Assembly: GCA_030841105.1 (NCBI GenBank) | Contig: JAVEDE010000027.1 | Location: forward strand, 27,510-91,509 | Source: Pyrinomonadaceae bacterium | GTDB taxonomy: Bacteria; Acidobacteriota; Blastocatellia; Pyrinomonadales; Pyrinomonadaceae | Direction of reading: 5' to 3' | DNA: 64,000 nt | In this document: positions 16,225-25,618 of the stretch, one piece after another | Layout of the letters: every line of letters starts with the position of its first letter | Position numbering within the stretch: the stretch's first letter is position 1 | Notes under the pieces: model-generated | Databases searched by the model: none | What the model was told of the DNA's origin: nothing | Seen by the model: only the letters and a program-made list of their open reading frames with translations | Program-made: the position numbers and the translations under genes

Positions 16225-17319
16225 ATGCGTGCGATGATTCTTGCCGCCGGTTACGGCACGCGCCTGTGGCCTCTGACGCTCGACCGCGCGAAGCCCGCGC
16301 TCCCTTTCATGGGGCGGCCGCTCGTCGGCTACGTCGCGGAATACTTAGTGCGTTTCGGTTGCGGCGAGATCATCGTCAACCTGCACCACCGCCCGGAGTC
16401 CGTGCGCGCCGCGCTCGGCGACGGGAGCGACTTCGGCGTCCGCCTGAGCTACATCGAAGAGCCGGTCATCCTCGGCACGAGCGGCGCGATAGACAACGCG
16501 CGCGCCTTCCTCGAAGGCGACACCTTCATCGTCGTCAACGGCAAACTCGCTACCGACATAGACCTCGGCGCGGCTCTCGAAACTCACCGTCGCGAACGCG
16601 CGCTCGCCACGCTCGTCTTGCGTCGTAACGCCGGGCGCGAACGCTACAGCACCGTCGAAGTCGAGGGCGGGTTGGTCAAACGTTTCGGCGGTTACCCAGC
16701 GCCTCCGTCCGATAACGCCGGAAGCGCGAATCGCGCTTCTATTGAAAGCACCGTGGTGGGTGTGACGGGTGAGTCGAACGAAGAGGCGAGCGCGGGCGGC
16801 GCAAATTCGGAGAGTCATAATGCGGAGAGCCACGGGGACGCGCCGTTGATGTTCACTGGCATTCAAATTCTCGACGCGCGCATCTTCGATTACATCCCGC
16901 GCGGCATCTTCTCGCATTCCGTGACGGACGTATACATCCCGGCCATCGCGCGCGGCGAACGCATCGCCGCGCACGTCAGCGACGGCATGTGGCACGAACT
17001 CTCCACCATTCAACGCTACCGCGACATCAGCCTCGCCCTCATGCGACGCGAAGGGCGCGACGTTGAATTTGGCCGCGGCTCAATCGTCGAACCGGGCGCA
17101 GACGTGCGCGAGGCGATCCTCTGGGAAGACGTGCGCGTCGAAGCGGGCGCGCGCGTGCGCCGCGCGATTCTCGGCGCGGGCGTGCGCGTCGGGCGGGGTG
17201 AGGTAATAGAGGACGCAGCGGTCGTGCGCGCGTCGCTCGTCAGGGAAGGTGAGCGGCCTGAGAAGGCGCTTGCGGGCGAGGTTCGCGGGGATAATTTTGT
17301 CGTCCCACTCGCGCAGTGA
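16225..17319 (+). CDS. sugar-phosphate nucleotidyltransferase, MurU-like
   Basis: 364 aa. The NTP-transferase domain begins MILAAGYGTRLWPLTLDRAKPALPF style, with the G-x-G-T-R signature and the KPALP lysine. The metal-binding motif usually read NGD is NGK here (VVNGKLATDIDL near 107), so one catalytic Asp may be missing. Residues about 160-210 are a low-complexity Ser/Gly/Asn insertion. The C-terminal 85 residues look like left-handed beta-helix hexapeptides (IVEPGADVREAIL and following). It is directly followed by an AmgK-like sugar kinase, the pair that in Pseudomonas (AmgK-MurU) converts MurNAc to UDP-MurNAc. A mannose-1-phosphate guanylyltransferase role is the main alternative. Confidence 0.75.
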   Translation: MRAMILAAGYGTRLWPLTLDRAKPALPFMGRPLVGYVAEYLVRFGCGEIIVNLHHRPESVRAALGDGSDFGVRLSYIEEPVILGTSGAIDNARAFLEGDTFIVVNGKLATDIDLGAALETHRRERALATLVLRRNAGRERYSTVEVEGGLVKRFGGYPAPPSDNAGSANRASIESTVVGVTGESNEEASAGGANSESHNAESHGDAPLMFTGIQILDARIFDYIPRGIFSHSVTDVYIPAIARGERIAAHVSDGMWHELSTIQRYRDISLALMRREGRDVEFGRGSIVEPGADVREAILWEDVRVEAGARVRRAILGAGVRVGRGEVIEDAAVVRASLVREGERPEKALAGEVRGDNFVVPLAQ

Positions 17320-17430
17320 TACAATCCCACGCGCTCCGAAAAAGCATTGATACCGGGCAAAAACGAGGCTTACCATTCGCGAGCGGCCGACCGCGCACTC
17401 CCTAGCCTCGCCGCCCCGCGCCGTACACCC

Positions 17431-18480
17431 ATGAGCCACCCGTCGGGCATCACCGCGAATGCGTTTCTCTCCACAGCGCATGAACGTCTCAGCGAATACG
17501 TCGCCCGCGCCCACTGGGACGCGGCGAAAATCCACGCGCTCACCCCCGACGCTTCGACCCGCGAATACTTCCGCATCCCTTGGAAGAAGCGCCGGACGGC
17601 CGTCGCCGCCGTCTACCCCGAGCCGTTCGACCCGGACATCCACCCGTTCCTCGACGTCACGCGCCTGTTCGCCGCCGCGCGCCTGCCCGTGCCGGAAATT
17701 TTAGACGTTGACGCGCCGAACGGGATCATCGTGCAGGAGGACTTGGGCGACCGGCAACTCCGGCGCGTCATCGAGTCGAGCAACGAGGAGACGCGCGAGG
17801 TTTATCTCGAACGCGCCATCTCCCTCATCGCCGACATACAGGCGGCGACCCCGCTCGCCTTCGAGCGCGACTCGATCGCCAGCCGCCTCGCCTTCGACGA
17901 AGCCAAGCTCTCCTGGGAATTGGAATATTTTCTCGAACACTATTTCAAAAGCTACTGCGGCGAAACGCTCAAGCACGCCGAGCAGGCCGAACTGCGCGCG
18001 GAGCTAAACGATCTCGCGTCGGAACTGGCCGCCCGCCCGCGCGTCCTCTGCCATCGCGATTTCCACACGTCGAACCTGATCTTGGACGGAGATGATCGCC
18101 TGCGGATCATTGACCATCAGGACGCGCGGATGGGGCCTGCCAGCTACGACCTCGTGTCGCTTTTGCTCGACCGGCAAACCGGCGTGCCCTCGCTCGCGGA
18201 GATACGCGAGCGCAGGTTATATTTTTTGGAGGAGCGGCGGCAGCGCGGCCTCGACGCGCTCGACCCCGATGACTTCGGGCGCGAGTTTCGTTTGATGACC
18301 GTGCAGCGTTGTCTGAAAGCGGTCGGGACGTTCTCGTACCAGAGCGGCGTGTGCGGGCGCGGCGAAGTTTACGCGCATTTTATCAATCCCGTGCTCAAGA
18401 TCGTATTGCAGGCGTTGGAGTGGCTGGCGCGTTTTCCCGTGCTCCGCGAAATCATCCGCGCGCGCGTCGCAGGCAAATGA
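17431..18480 (+). CDS. AmgK-like anomeric sugar kinase (aminoglycoside phosphotransferase fold)
   Basis: 349 aa. The APH-fold kinase has VLCHRDFHTSNLILD near 208 (catalytic Asp in HRDFH) and IIDHQDARMGPASYDLVSLL near 228, a stretch typical of AmgK N-acetylmuramate/N-acetylglucosamine 1-kinases. IVQEDLGDRQL near 102 also fits. It would phosphorylate the anomeric carbon of MurNAc, giving MurNAc-1-phosphate for the transferase encoded just upstream. The ATG at 17431 is preferred; the frame extends to a TTG at 17347 but the extra residues look non-conserved. No ribosome binding site is obvious. Confidence 0.8.
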   Translation: MSHPSGITANAFLSTAHERLSEYVARAHWDAAKIHALTPDASTREYFRIPWKKRRTAVAAVYPEPFDPDIHPFLDVTRLFAAARLPVPEILDVDAPNGIIVQEDLGDRQLRRVIESSNEETREVYLERAISLIADIQAATPLAFERDSIASRLAFDEAKLSWELEYFLEHYFKSYCGETLKHAEQAELRAELNDLASELAARPRVLCHRDFHTSNLILDGDDRLRIIDHQDARMGPASYDLVSLLLDRQTGVPSLAEIRERRLYFLEERRQRGLDALDPDDFGREFRLMTVQRCLKAVGTFSYQSGVCGRGEVYAHFINPVLKIVLQALEWLARFPVLREIIRARVAGK

Positions 18481-18538
18481 GACTTAAACGCAAATCATAT
18501 TTAATCGTAACGTCAATCGAATCTGATAGAAGGTAGAA

Positions 18539-19915
18539 ATGGCAACTGAAGAAATCCAACAAGAGGAACAACCGGCGACGACGACAGCGACGGGCGAGAG
18601 TTCGCCGCAGGTCTATATCAATCAATTATCGAAGCACGTCGGCGCGGAGGTAACGCTGCGCGGGTGGCTCTACAATCTGCGTTCGAGCGGCAAACTTCTG
18701 TTCCCGCAACTGCGCGACGGGACGGGCGTCGTGCAGTGCGTCGTCTTCAAAAAAGCCGTAGCGGAAGAAGTGTGGGACGCGCTCAAGAATCTGGGGCAGG
18801 AAAGCGCGCTCTCGATTCGCGGGACGGTGCGCGCGGACGAACGCGCGCCGGGCGGCTTCGAGGTGGATGTCGTCGGCGCGGAGGTGTTGCACGCGGTCGA
18901 GGGCTACCCGATCACGCCGAAGGAACACGGCACGGAATTTTTGATGGATCACCGTCACCTCTGGCTGCGCTCGCGCCGCCAGCACGCGATCCTCAAAGTG
19001 CGCCACACGGTCGTGCGCGCCGTGCGCGACTTCTTGGATAACGATAACTTCACGCTCGCCGACGCGCCCGTCTTGACGCCCGCCGCGTGCGAAGGCACGA
19101 CGACGCTTTTCGAGGTTGACTACTTCAACGACGAGAAGGCGTACCTCACGCAGTCCGGCCAACTCTATAACGAGGCGACGGCGGCGGCCTTCGGGAAAGT
19201 CTATTGCTTCGGCCCGACCTTCCGCGCCGAGCGTTCCAAGACGCGCCGCCACCTGACGGAGTTCTGGATGGTCGAGCCGGAGATGGCCTTCGCGCATCTG
19301 GACGACGTGATGAATCTGGCCGAGCGTTTCGTCTCGTCAATCGCCAGCCGCGTGCTGGAAGAACGACAGGAAGAGTTGAAGGTGCTCGAACGCGACACGT
19401 CGAAACTCGAACTCATCGTGCCGCCGTTCCCGCGCCTGCATTACGACGACGCCGTCAAGATGCTCCACGAAGGGCACGAGCGCGGCGAACTCGACGCGCG
19501 CTTCGAGTGGGGCGGCGACTTCGGCGCGCCCGACGAGACATACATCTCGAAGCAGTTTGAGAAGCCCGTGATGGTGCATCGCTACCCGGCGGCGATCAAA
19601 GCCTTCTACATGGCGCGCGACCCGGAGCGGCCGGAACTCGCGCTCGGCGTTGACGTGCTGGCTTCCGAAGGCTACGGCGAAGTGATCGGCGGCGGCGAAC
19701 GCGCCACGTCGCTCGAATTTCTGGAAGAGCAGATCAAAGCCCACGAACTGCCGCGCGAAGCCTTCGAGTGGTATCTGGACTTGCGCCGCTACGGCAGCGT
19801 CCCGCACGCCGGTTTCGGCATGGGCATCGAACGCTGCACCGCCTGGATGTGCGGCATCGAGCACGTCCGCGAGACGATCCCGTTCCCGCGCATGCTCTAC
19901 CGGATCAGACCGTAA
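18539..19915 (+). CDS. asnS: asparaginyl-tRNA synthetase
   Basis: Class IIb synthetase charging tRNA-Asn, 458 aa. The N-terminal OB-fold anticodon-binding domain spans about 25-130 ([16 protein letters not shown]). Motif 2 includes [25 protein letters not shown] split around residue 225, and motif 3 is [15 protein letters not shown] near 427. The [14 protein letters not shown] signature separates AsnRS from AspRS. The ATG follows AGAAGGTAG. The first 25 residues are Glu/Thr-rich and probably flexible. Confidence 0.95.
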   Translation: MATEEIQQEEQPATTTATGESSPQVYINQLSKHVGAEVTLRGWLYNLRSSGKLLFPQLRDGTGVVQCVVFKKAVAEEVWDALKNLGQESALSIRGTVRADERAPGGFEVDVVGAEVLHAVEGYPITPKEHGTEFLMDHRHLWLRSRRQHAILKVRHTVVRAVRDFLDNDNFTLADAPVLTPAACEGTTTLFEVDYFNDEKAYLTQSGQLYNEATAAAFGKVYCFGPTFRAERSKTRRHLTEFWMVEPEMAFAHLDDVMNLAERFVSSIASRVLEERQEELKVLERDTSKLELIVPPFPRLHYDDAVKMLHEGHERGELDARFEWGGDFGAPDETYISKQFEKPVMVHRYPAAIKAFYMARDPERPELALGVDVLASEGYGEVIGGGERATSLEFLEEQIKAHELPREAFEWYLDLRRYGSVPHAGFGMGIERCTAWMCGIEHVRETIPFPRMLYRIRP

Positions 19916-19918
19916 AAG

Positions 19919-20017
19919 CAGTGACGAGTGACAGGTGACAAGTGACAGGTTAAAAACTAATAACTAAAAACTTGTTTTGATTCTTGCTCGCCACTCGTCA
20001 CTCAACACTTGTCACTG
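19919..20017. repeat. heptad-arm intergenic hairpin, GTGACAA type
   Basis: The left arm 19919-19957 and right arm 19971-20017 carry inverted GTGACRA units with several mismatches and an AT-rich loop. It starts 3 nt after the asnS stop and ends 7 nt before the next ATG. Confidence 0.75.
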
Positions 20018-20024
20018 AAATCAA

Positions 20025-20576
20025 ATGAGTAGTACACAAGAACGCATCGTGACGATTTTCGGCGGCTCGAAGTGCGGCGAAGACTGCGCGGAGTATGCGG
20101 AGGCGCGCCGCGTGGGGCAGTTGTTGGCGGAGGCGGGTTTTACGATCTGCACGGGCGGCTATCTGGGCGTGATGGAAGCGGCGAGCCGCGGGGCGCACGA
20201 ACGCGGCGGGCGCGTGCTCGGCATCGTGATGAACCAGTTTAAGAAAGAGCCAAACCGCTTCCTTACGGACAAGGTGGCGACGCCGCATTTCTACGATCGC
20301 CTGCAACACTTAATCGTGCGTTCGGTCGGCTTCGTCGCGTTGCGCGGCGGGATGGGCACGGTGACGGAACTCTCGCTCGTCTGGAATAAGATTCAAACGC
20401 GCGTCATCGAGCCGCGCCCGCTCGTGCTCCTAGGCGACTGCTGGCCGCCCGTCGTCGAGGCGTGGCGCAAGCATCTGGTCGTCAGCGAAGAGGACGTGCG
20501 GATACTCGATCTGGCGGCGACGCCGGAAGAGGCGGTCGAAATCATCTTGGAAAAATCGAAAGGAGTCAGAGTATGA
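20025..20576 (+). CDS. LOG-family protein (cytokinin riboside 5'-monophosphate phosphoribohydrolase-like)
   Basis: 183 aa Rossmann-type protein of the TIGR00730/LOG family, historically misannotated as lysine decarboxylase. It shows IFGGSKCGED near 9, CTGGYLGVMEAASRGA near 44 and RGGMGTVTELSLVW near 107. The last corresponds to the PGGxGTxxE signature with Arg in place of Pro. Characterised members cleave the N-glycosidic bond of AMP or cytokinin nucleotides. Its stop codon overlaps the start of the next gene (ATGA), so the two are likely translated together. Confidence 0.88.
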   Translation: MSSTQERIVTIFGGSKCGEDCAEYAEARRVGQLLAEAGFTICTGGYLGVMEAASRGAHERGGRVLGIVMNQFKKEPNRFLTDKVATPHFYDRLQHLIVRSVGFVALRGGMGTVTELSLVWNKIQTRVIEPRPLVLLGDCWPPVVEAWRKHLVVSEEDVRILDLAATPEEAVEIILEKSKGVRV

Positions 20577-21490
20577 CTTGCCCGAACTGTGGGGCTAATT
20601 TAATTGACGGCGCGCAGTTTTGCGGAGCCTGCGGGACGCGCATGACGCCCGCGGCGCAGCCCTCCGCGCCGAACAATGCGAGCGGCGGTGGCGGTGCGAC
20701 GGCGGCGGGCGGTGGTGGTGGCGGTGTGGGTCACGGCATCCACATTGACGCGGACGCGCGCGGGCAGGGACGCGGCTACAGCTTCGAGATTTTGCACCAG
20801 CCGTCTTTCGCGCTCGCCGTGATTCAGTTGCAGGCGGAGCAGTCCATACTGGCCGAGGCGGGCGCGATGGTTTCGATGTCGGCCAACGTCGAGTTGCAGT
20901 CGCAGATGAAGGGCGGGTTGATGGGCGCGTTGAAGCGCGCGGTCGGCGGCGAGTCGGCCTTCGTCTCGACCTTCACGGCGCGTGGCGGCCCCGGCGAAGT
21001 CACCTTCGCGCCGGGCGCGCCGGGCGACATCGCCGCGCTCGAACTCAGCAATCAAGTGTTCATGGTGCAGTCGAGTTCATACTTGGCGGGCGACGCCAGT
21101 TTGACGGTTGACACGAAGTGGGGCGGCGCGAAGACGTTCTTCGGCGGCGAGGGGTTGTTCGTCATGCAGGTGACGGGCACGGGCTTGCTGCTGCTCACCT
21201 CCTTCGGCGCGATTCACCGGAAGCAACTGCGTGCGGGCGAACGCTACGTGGTGGACACCGGACACCTCGTCGCGTGGGAAGCCTCTCTGCAATACTCTCT
21301 GCGCAAAGCCGCGTCGGGTTTCTTCCGCACGATGGTGAGCGGCGAAGGCATCGTCGCGGAGTTCGCAGGCCCCGGCGAGTTGCTTATCCAGACGCGCAAC
21401 CTCGCGGCCTTCGCAGGGCTGCTCAAGCCCTTCTTCCCGTCGCAGGGCAGCAGCGGCGGCAGCGGCTTCAACATCAACCTCGGCGGGTGA
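20573..21490 (+). CDS. zinc-ribbon AIM24-family protein
   Basis: 305 aa. The N-terminus is a zinc ribbon (MTCPNCGANLIDGAQFCGAC, two CxxC pairs within residues 3-20). A Gly/Ala-rich linker (35-52) follows, then an AIM24/DUF124 beta-rich domain (about 65-290) with SILAEAGAMVSMSANVEL, FTARGGPGEVTFAPG and DTGHLVAWEASLQYS. The molecular function of AIM24 proteins in bacteria is unknown; the mitochondrial member affects cristae. It ends with a Gly/Ser-rich tail. The ATG at 20573 has AAAGGAG upstream and overlaps the LOG stop. Confidence 0.85.
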   Translation: MTCPNCGANLIDGAQFCGACGTRMTPAAQPSAPNNASGGGGATAAGGGGGGVGHGIHIDADARGQGRGYSFEILHQPSFALAVIQLQAEQSILAEAGAMVSMSANVELQSQMKGGLMGALKRAVGGESAFVSTFTARGGPGEVTFAPGAPGDIAALELSNQVFMVQSSSYLAGDASLTVDTKWGGAKTFFGGEGLFVMQVTGTGLLLLTSFGAIHRKQLRAGERYVVDTGHLVAWEASLQYSLRKAASGFFRTMVSGEGIVAEFAGPGELLIQTRNLAAFAGLLKPFFPSQGSSGGSGFNINLGG

Positions 21491-21521
21491 ACGACAGCGT
21501 CCACAGCTTCTTCGGAGAGTT

Positions 21522-22487
21522 ATGTCAGCTTTAAGCGACCAGCCGAAATCTTCAATCATCAACCTGCTTCCCGGCGAGGGGCGACGCGTTAGCATCATCG
21601 GCGTGCCGCTCAGCTTCGGGGCGGGCACGGCGGGCGTTGACCTCGGCCCGGCGGCGATGCGCGTCGCGCGTCTCAACCAGCGACTCGCGTCGCTCGGCTA
21701 CGAGGTGCGCGACCTCGGTGACATGCGTCTGGAACGGCCACAGACCATCGCCGCCGCGCAGGACAAAGCGAAGTACCTGCGCGAGATCAGCATCGCCTGC
21801 GAAGAACTGGCGACGGAGGTGCAGCGTGCGATGCATGCGGGCGAGTTTCCGGTCATCCTCGGCGGCGATCATTCCATCGCGGCCGGGTCGGTGGCGGGCG
21901 CGGCGTCCATCCTGCGCGAGCGCGGGCAGCAGATCGGCATGATCTGGTTTGACGCGCACGCCGACATGAACACGCCGGAGACGACCATGTCGGGCAACGT
22001 CCACGGGATGCCGCTGGCCGCACTGCTCGGTTACGGCGCGCCGGAACTGACGCACGTCGCAGGCTTCGCCCCCAAACTCGACCCGCGCTACTGCGTGCAC
22101 CTCGGCGCGCGCGACCTCGACCCGGCCGAACGCGAGTTGATCCGCAAACTCGGCATGCGCTGCTTCACCATGCGCGAGATTGACGAGCGCGGGATGAGCG
22201 CGTGCATAGACGACGCCATCGCTATCGCCAAGCAAGCGCCGGGCGGCTACTACGTCACGCTCGACGTGGACGCGCTCGATCCGGGCGACGCGCCGGGTTC
22301 GGGCACGGTCGTGCGCGGCGGTTTGACCTATCGCGAGTCGCATCTGGCGTTAGAGAAGATCGCGGAAGCGGGCGGCATGATCGCCTTCGAGGTAGTCGAG
22401 ATCAACACCGCCCTCGACGTCAACAACCGCACCGCGGAACTCGGCGTCGAACTCATCCTCTCGGCCATGGGGAAAACGATTCTTTAG
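21522..22487 (+). CDS. rocF: arginase
   Basis: Manganese ureohydrolase splitting arginine to ornithine and urea, 321 aa. All metal-binding segments are present: GGDHSIAAG near 120, WFDAHADMNTPETTMSGNVHGMP split near 145-165, and TLDVDALDPGDAPG near 247. The ESTVVRGG-type region GSGTVVRGGLTYRE and the final EVVEINTALDVNNRT fit the RocF arginase subgroup better than agmatinase. AGAG precedes the ATG after 4 nt. A nested repeat follows the stop codon directly. Confidence 0.93.
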   Translation: MSALSDQPKSSIINLLPGEGRRVSIIGVPLSFGAGTAGVDLGPAAMRVARLNQRLASLGYEVRDLGDMRLERPQTIAAAQDKAKYLREISIACEELATEVQRAMHAGEFPVILGGDHSIAAGSVAGAASILRERGQQIGMIWFDAHADMNTPETTMSGNVHGMPLAALLGYGAPELTHVAGFAPKLDPRYCVHLGARDLDPAERELIRKLGMRCFTMREIDERGMSACIDDAIAIAKQAPGGYYVTLDVDALDPGDAPGSGTVVRGGLTYRESHLALEKIAEAGGMIAFEVVEINTALDVNNRTAELGVELILSAMGKTIL

Positions 22488-22655
22488 AGTGACAAGTGAT
22501 AAGAGAGTGACAAGTGACAGGTGACAAGTGACAAGAGAAGAAAGTGAATGGTGAATGGTGAATAGTAAATAGAAGGAATCAGTTCTTACTATTCACGATG
22601 TACCATTCACGATTTACTGCTTTAACTTGTCACTTGTCACCTGTCGCTTGTCACT
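22488..22655. repeat. nested heptad-arm hairpins (GTGACAA outer, GTGAATG inner)
   Basis: The outer GTGACRA tandem is at 22488-22536. Its 30-bp part at 22506-22535 pairs with 22624-22655 with about one mismatch. The inner GTGAATG tandem at 22543-22573 pairs with 22587-22618. The element begins immediately after the arginase stop. It ends before an AGGAG at 22662-22666 that serves the ddl TTG start. Confidence 0.85.
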
Positions 22656-22673
22656 GCATTTAGGAGTTTTGGA

Positions 22674-23810
22674 TTGAAAAGAAAAATCAGGGTCGGGGTG
22701 ATTTTCGGGGGGCGTTCGGGCGAACACGAGGTTTCGCTGCGCTCAGGGCGGGCGGTGATCGAGGCGATTGATCACGAGAAGTATGAGGTGATTCCTCTCG
22801 CAATTACGAAGACCGGCCAGTGGCTCTCGCCCGCCGCCGCGATGGATTTGCTGCCGCGCGCGACGACCGGGTTGTTGTCGCGCGGGATGGGCGAGAACCG
22901 CGAAGCGTTGACCATCGTCGGCGATCCTTCCCATTCCGGCCTCGTCGCCGTGGGGGGCGAGGGCGAGCGACCGGTTGCGGCGTTGCCGGTTGATGTGGTC
23001 TTCCCCGTCATGCACGGGACTTACGGCGAGGACGGCACGATTCAAGGTCTGTTGGAGATGGCGAATGTGCCTTACGTCGGCTGCGGCGTGCTCGCGTCGT
23101 CGTGCGGGATGGACAAGGTAGCGATGAAGATGTTGTTCCGCGAGGCGGGACTGCCGATCTGCAAGCACCTCTGGTTTCTGCGCTCGGAGTGGGAGCGCGA
23201 ACGCGCCGCCGTACTGCGCCGCGTGGCGCGCGAACTCGGCTTCCCGTGCTTCGTCAAACCGGCGAATCTGGGTTCGTCCGTCGGCATCTCGAAGGCGACC
23301 GACCGCCGCACGCTCGCCGACGCGATAGACCTCGCCGCGCGCTACGACCGCAAAATAATCGTCGAGGAAGGACTGGACGCGCGCGAGATCGAGTGCGCCG
23401 TGATTGGTAACGATGAACCGGAGGCGAGCCAGCCGGGCGAGTACATCGTCCACGACAAGCAGGGCGCGTTTCTCGATTACACGGAGAAGTACAACAATAC
23501 CGGCCACGTCGAGTTTGTCGTGCCCGCCCCGATCCCGAAGTCCGTGGCGGCGCGCATCCGCCGCATGTCCGTCACGGCGTTCAAAGCGATTGACGGGACG
23601 GGACTCGCCCGCGTTGACTTTTTTCTACGCCGCGACACGGGCGAGTTGCTCATCAACGAACTCAACACCAGCCCCGGCCTCACCGAAGTCTCCGGCTACC
23701 CGAAACTCTGGGCTGCCTCCGGCCTCTCCTTCCAACAAGTCATAGACCGTCTCATCCAACTCGCCCTCGAACGCCACAAAGACAAGTCGCGCAACGAAAC
23801 GAGCCTGTGA
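22674..23810 (+). CDS. ddl: D-alanine--D-alanine ligase
   Basis: ATP-grasp ligase making the D-Ala-D-Ala dipeptide of peptidoglycan, cytosolic, 378 aa. It begins [19 protein letters not shown] and has [20 protein letters not shown] near 106, [16 protein letters not shown] near 192 and [20 protein letters not shown] near 315. The last stretch, followed by TSPGLTE, provides the Mg2+ ligands. The TTG start at 22674 is decided by AGGAG at 22662-22666 (7-nt spacing), unlike neighbours whose binding site is displaced by repeats. EHEVS with a tyrosine-free lid favours ordinary Ddl over vancomycin-resistance ligases. Confidence 0.95.
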   Translation: MKRKIRVGVIFGGRSGEHEVSLRSGRAVIEAIDHEKYEVIPLAITKTGQWLSPAAAMDLLPRATTGLLSRGMGENREALTIVGDPSHSGLVAVGGEGERPVAALPVDVVFPVMHGTYGEDGTIQGLLEMANVPYVGCGVLASSCGMDKVAMKMLFREAGLPICKHLWFLRSEWERERAAVLRRVARELGFPCFVKPANLGSSVGISKATDRRTLADAIDLAARYDRKIIVEEGLDAREIECAVIGNDEPEASQPGEYIVHDKQGAFLDYTEKYNNTGHVEFVVPAPIPKSVAARIRRMSVTAFKAIDGTGLARVDFFLRRDTGELLINELNTSPGLTEVSGYPKLWAASGLSFQQVIDRLIQLALERHKDKSRNETSL

Positions 23811-23831
23811 AAAGCGGGGATGAGTAAAAGC

Positions 23832-23899
23832 CGTGAATCGTGAATCGTAAATAGAAAGAACTGTGTTCCTCTATTTACGATTGATGATTCACGATTTAC
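23832..23899. repeat. heptad-arm hairpin, GTGAATC type, between convergent genes
   Basis: The arms 23832-23855 and 23870-23899 are inverted GTGAATC/GTAAATA tandems with about three mismatches over 24 bp and a 14-nt loop. It lies between the convergent ddl and the 23910-24617 gene, so here it could act as a terminator and cannot influence a start codon. Confidence 0.8.
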
Positions 23900-23909
23900 T
23901 TCTCTTTAT

Positions 23910-24617
23910 TTATCCCTGTTCTTCGGGCATCACCTCGCCGTTCCATTCGTACTGGGCGGCGACCATGAGCGGGAGGAGTCGGCGGTAGTAGCGCATGACG
24001 TAGGCGAGATAACCGCCCGCGCAGAGCAGTTGCATGAGGGCGAAGGCGAAGTGCCATTGGCGTTCGATGAACAAGTCAGGGCGCAGGTGGATCGCCACTG
24101 TGACGGCGACGCTGAACGCGACCGTGGTCGGCATCAAGAGGCGCACGTTTTTGATCTGTTCGCGCTCGACGACGAGCAGCAGGGCGCGCGCCGCCTCCTT
24201 GTTACGCTCTTCGAGCCTGCGCCTAATCATGCGCAGGTCAACCGCGAACAGCAGCCAGATCACGCCCCCGTAGGCCGCGCTCAGGCCGAACCAGTAGACC
24301 GGATTTTGGAGTTGGGTGAAGATGATGACTTCGAGCAGGGTGCTGCCGATGTAGAGGAAGTTGTGCGCGAACTCAAGCGGCCAGCGGATGACTGTGAACG
24401 TGTGCATCAGCGAGCGCGACCAGAAGAGCAGGATGACCAGCAGCCCGGAGGCGACGTAAGGCCAGAAGAGATAGCGGCGGGTGACGATCACGTCGCGGCT
24501 GCTCTCCGTGAGGAACGAGAGCGCGACGCCCTGCACGATGCTCACCAACGTCAGTTCGATGTTGACGACGAGAAGATCGAGTTCCTTGTGCGTGTAAGTC
24601 TGTTCCTTGATGGGCAT
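23910..24617 (-). CDS. integral membrane protein of unknown function
   Basis: 235 aa, family not recognised. About six hydrophobic segments are visible: near 17-37, 50-66, 80-102, 107-126, 160-177 and 185-205. A charged cytosolic loop (MIRRRLEERNKEAARALLLVVEREQIKN) lies between the fourth and fifth. The N-terminal MPIKEQTYTHKELDLL is hydrophilic and there is no cleavable signal. The neighbouring minus-strand gene upstream (24665-25555) is also an orphan, 47 bp away, so the two may form an operon. Confidence 0.7.
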   Translation of the reverse strand: MPIKEQTYTHKELDLLVVNIELTLVSIVQGVALSFLTESSRDVIVTRRYLFWPYVASGLLVILLFWSRSLMHTFTVIRWPLEFAHNFLYIGSTLLEVIIFTQLQNPVYWFGLSAAYGGVIWLLFAVDLRMIRRRLEERNKEAARALLLVVEREQIKNVRLLMPTTVAFSVAVTVAIHLRPDLFIERQWHFAFALMQLLCAGGYLAYVMRYYRRLLPLMVAAQYEWNGEVMPEEQG

Positions 24618-24664
24618 GGGGGAGATGTCCTTTTAGGTTGCAGATGGAGATCGCTCCGGCCGGG

Positions 24665-25555
24665 TCAAGCGTAGTGTGAATAGACGGTCTTAACTTTGTC
24701 GAGAAAATCGCGGCGGTCAACGAGGAAGTAAAGTTTCGCCGCGGTCGCGCCGCCCGTCAAGTTTTCGATCAGTTGTTCCAGCACGTCGAACTGGTCGCGC
24801 TCGGTGATGCCCTGCGCTTCGAGTTGACCTGAGTAACGCAGGCGGCGGACGAGTTCGACGAGCGTGAGTCGTCCCTCGAACGTGATGCCGCCGTGCGCCT
24901 GCGAGCGGCTGACGAGATACTGTATGAGCAACGCGTCGGCGTAGAGCGGCGGCGACAGGTAGAGGCGCGTGCCCTCGTGCTCCCAGCCTTCACTGAGACG
25001 CTGCGAGCGGCGCACGGCGCGCACGTTCTCGAAGATGCCCGCCCAATCGGTCTTCGGCTCTTTGCGCTCAAGCATATGACGCGCGGCGGTGATGAGCCAC
25101 GCGTCGTCCGTGAAATCGAGTTCGCGGCCGAGCGCGTCGAGCCACGCGAAGAAGATGTCGCGTTTCGTGGAACGCGACTCCAACATGGTGAACTGATCTT
25201 CCGCTTTGGGGAGCGACTTGACGAGGGCGCGGCGCGGGGCGTCGGTGGATTTGCCGCTTTCGATGCGATAGGTGTCGAGGCGCGCGTGCCAGCGCTTCGC
25301 GGCGTTGCAGTAGGGACAGCGCGGGTGACGCTCTTCGCTGTCGAAGTAAGGCCGCAACGGTTCGCTCGCAGTCAACTCTTCGGCCGTCGGCGCGTGGCGT
25401 TTGATCTCGGAGTAGGCGGTGCGCGGCGCGAGGCCGAGTTGCTTCGTAAAGAGATCGAAGATGCAAGCGAGGCAGACGAGCCTCGTGTAAGTGTTAACCG
25501 TTCCGGGCGGAAAGTCGCTAAAATCCAGTTCACGTTTTTTCTGAGCAGTTGCCAT
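24665..25555 (-). CDS. hypothetical protein with a CxxC motif
   Basis: 296 aa, soluble, family not recognised. A CPYC motif near residue 81 (RHPRCPYCNAAKRWHARLD) may bind metal with another Cys pair near 28-31 (CLAC). The centre, EDQFTMLESRSTKRDIFFAW, and the C-terminal RDQFDVLEQLIENLTGG and KLYFLVDRRDFLDKVK look like conserved helical elements. It starts at the ATG at 25555, divergent from tsaC with only 63 bp between them, so both promoters must lie there. Confidence 0.65.
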   Translation of the reverse strand: MATAQKKRELDFSDFPPGTVNTYTRLVCLACIFDLFTKQLGLAPRTAYSEIKRHAPTAEELTASEPLRPYFDSEERHPRCPYCNAAKRWHARLDTYRIESGKSTDAPRRALVKSLPKAEDQFTMLESRSTKRDIFFAWLDALGRELDFTDDAWLITAARHMLERKEPKTDWAGIFENVRAVRRSQRLSEGWEHEGTRLYLSPPLYADALLIQYLVSRSQAHGGITFEGRLTLVELVRRLRYSGQLEAQGITERDQFDVLEQLIENLTGGATAAKLYFLVDRRDFLDKVKTVYSHYA

Positions 25556-25618
25556 GAACTTATTTTACAGCAGAGACGCGATTTTTACCGGACGCGAAAG
25601 GCAGGGGCGAGACGAGAG

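Noticed and set aside
24893..25618. Long N-terminal extension in frame with tsaC
   Set aside because: It is antisense to the 24665-25555 gene, and the YrdC domain alone gives the normal protein length from 25619.
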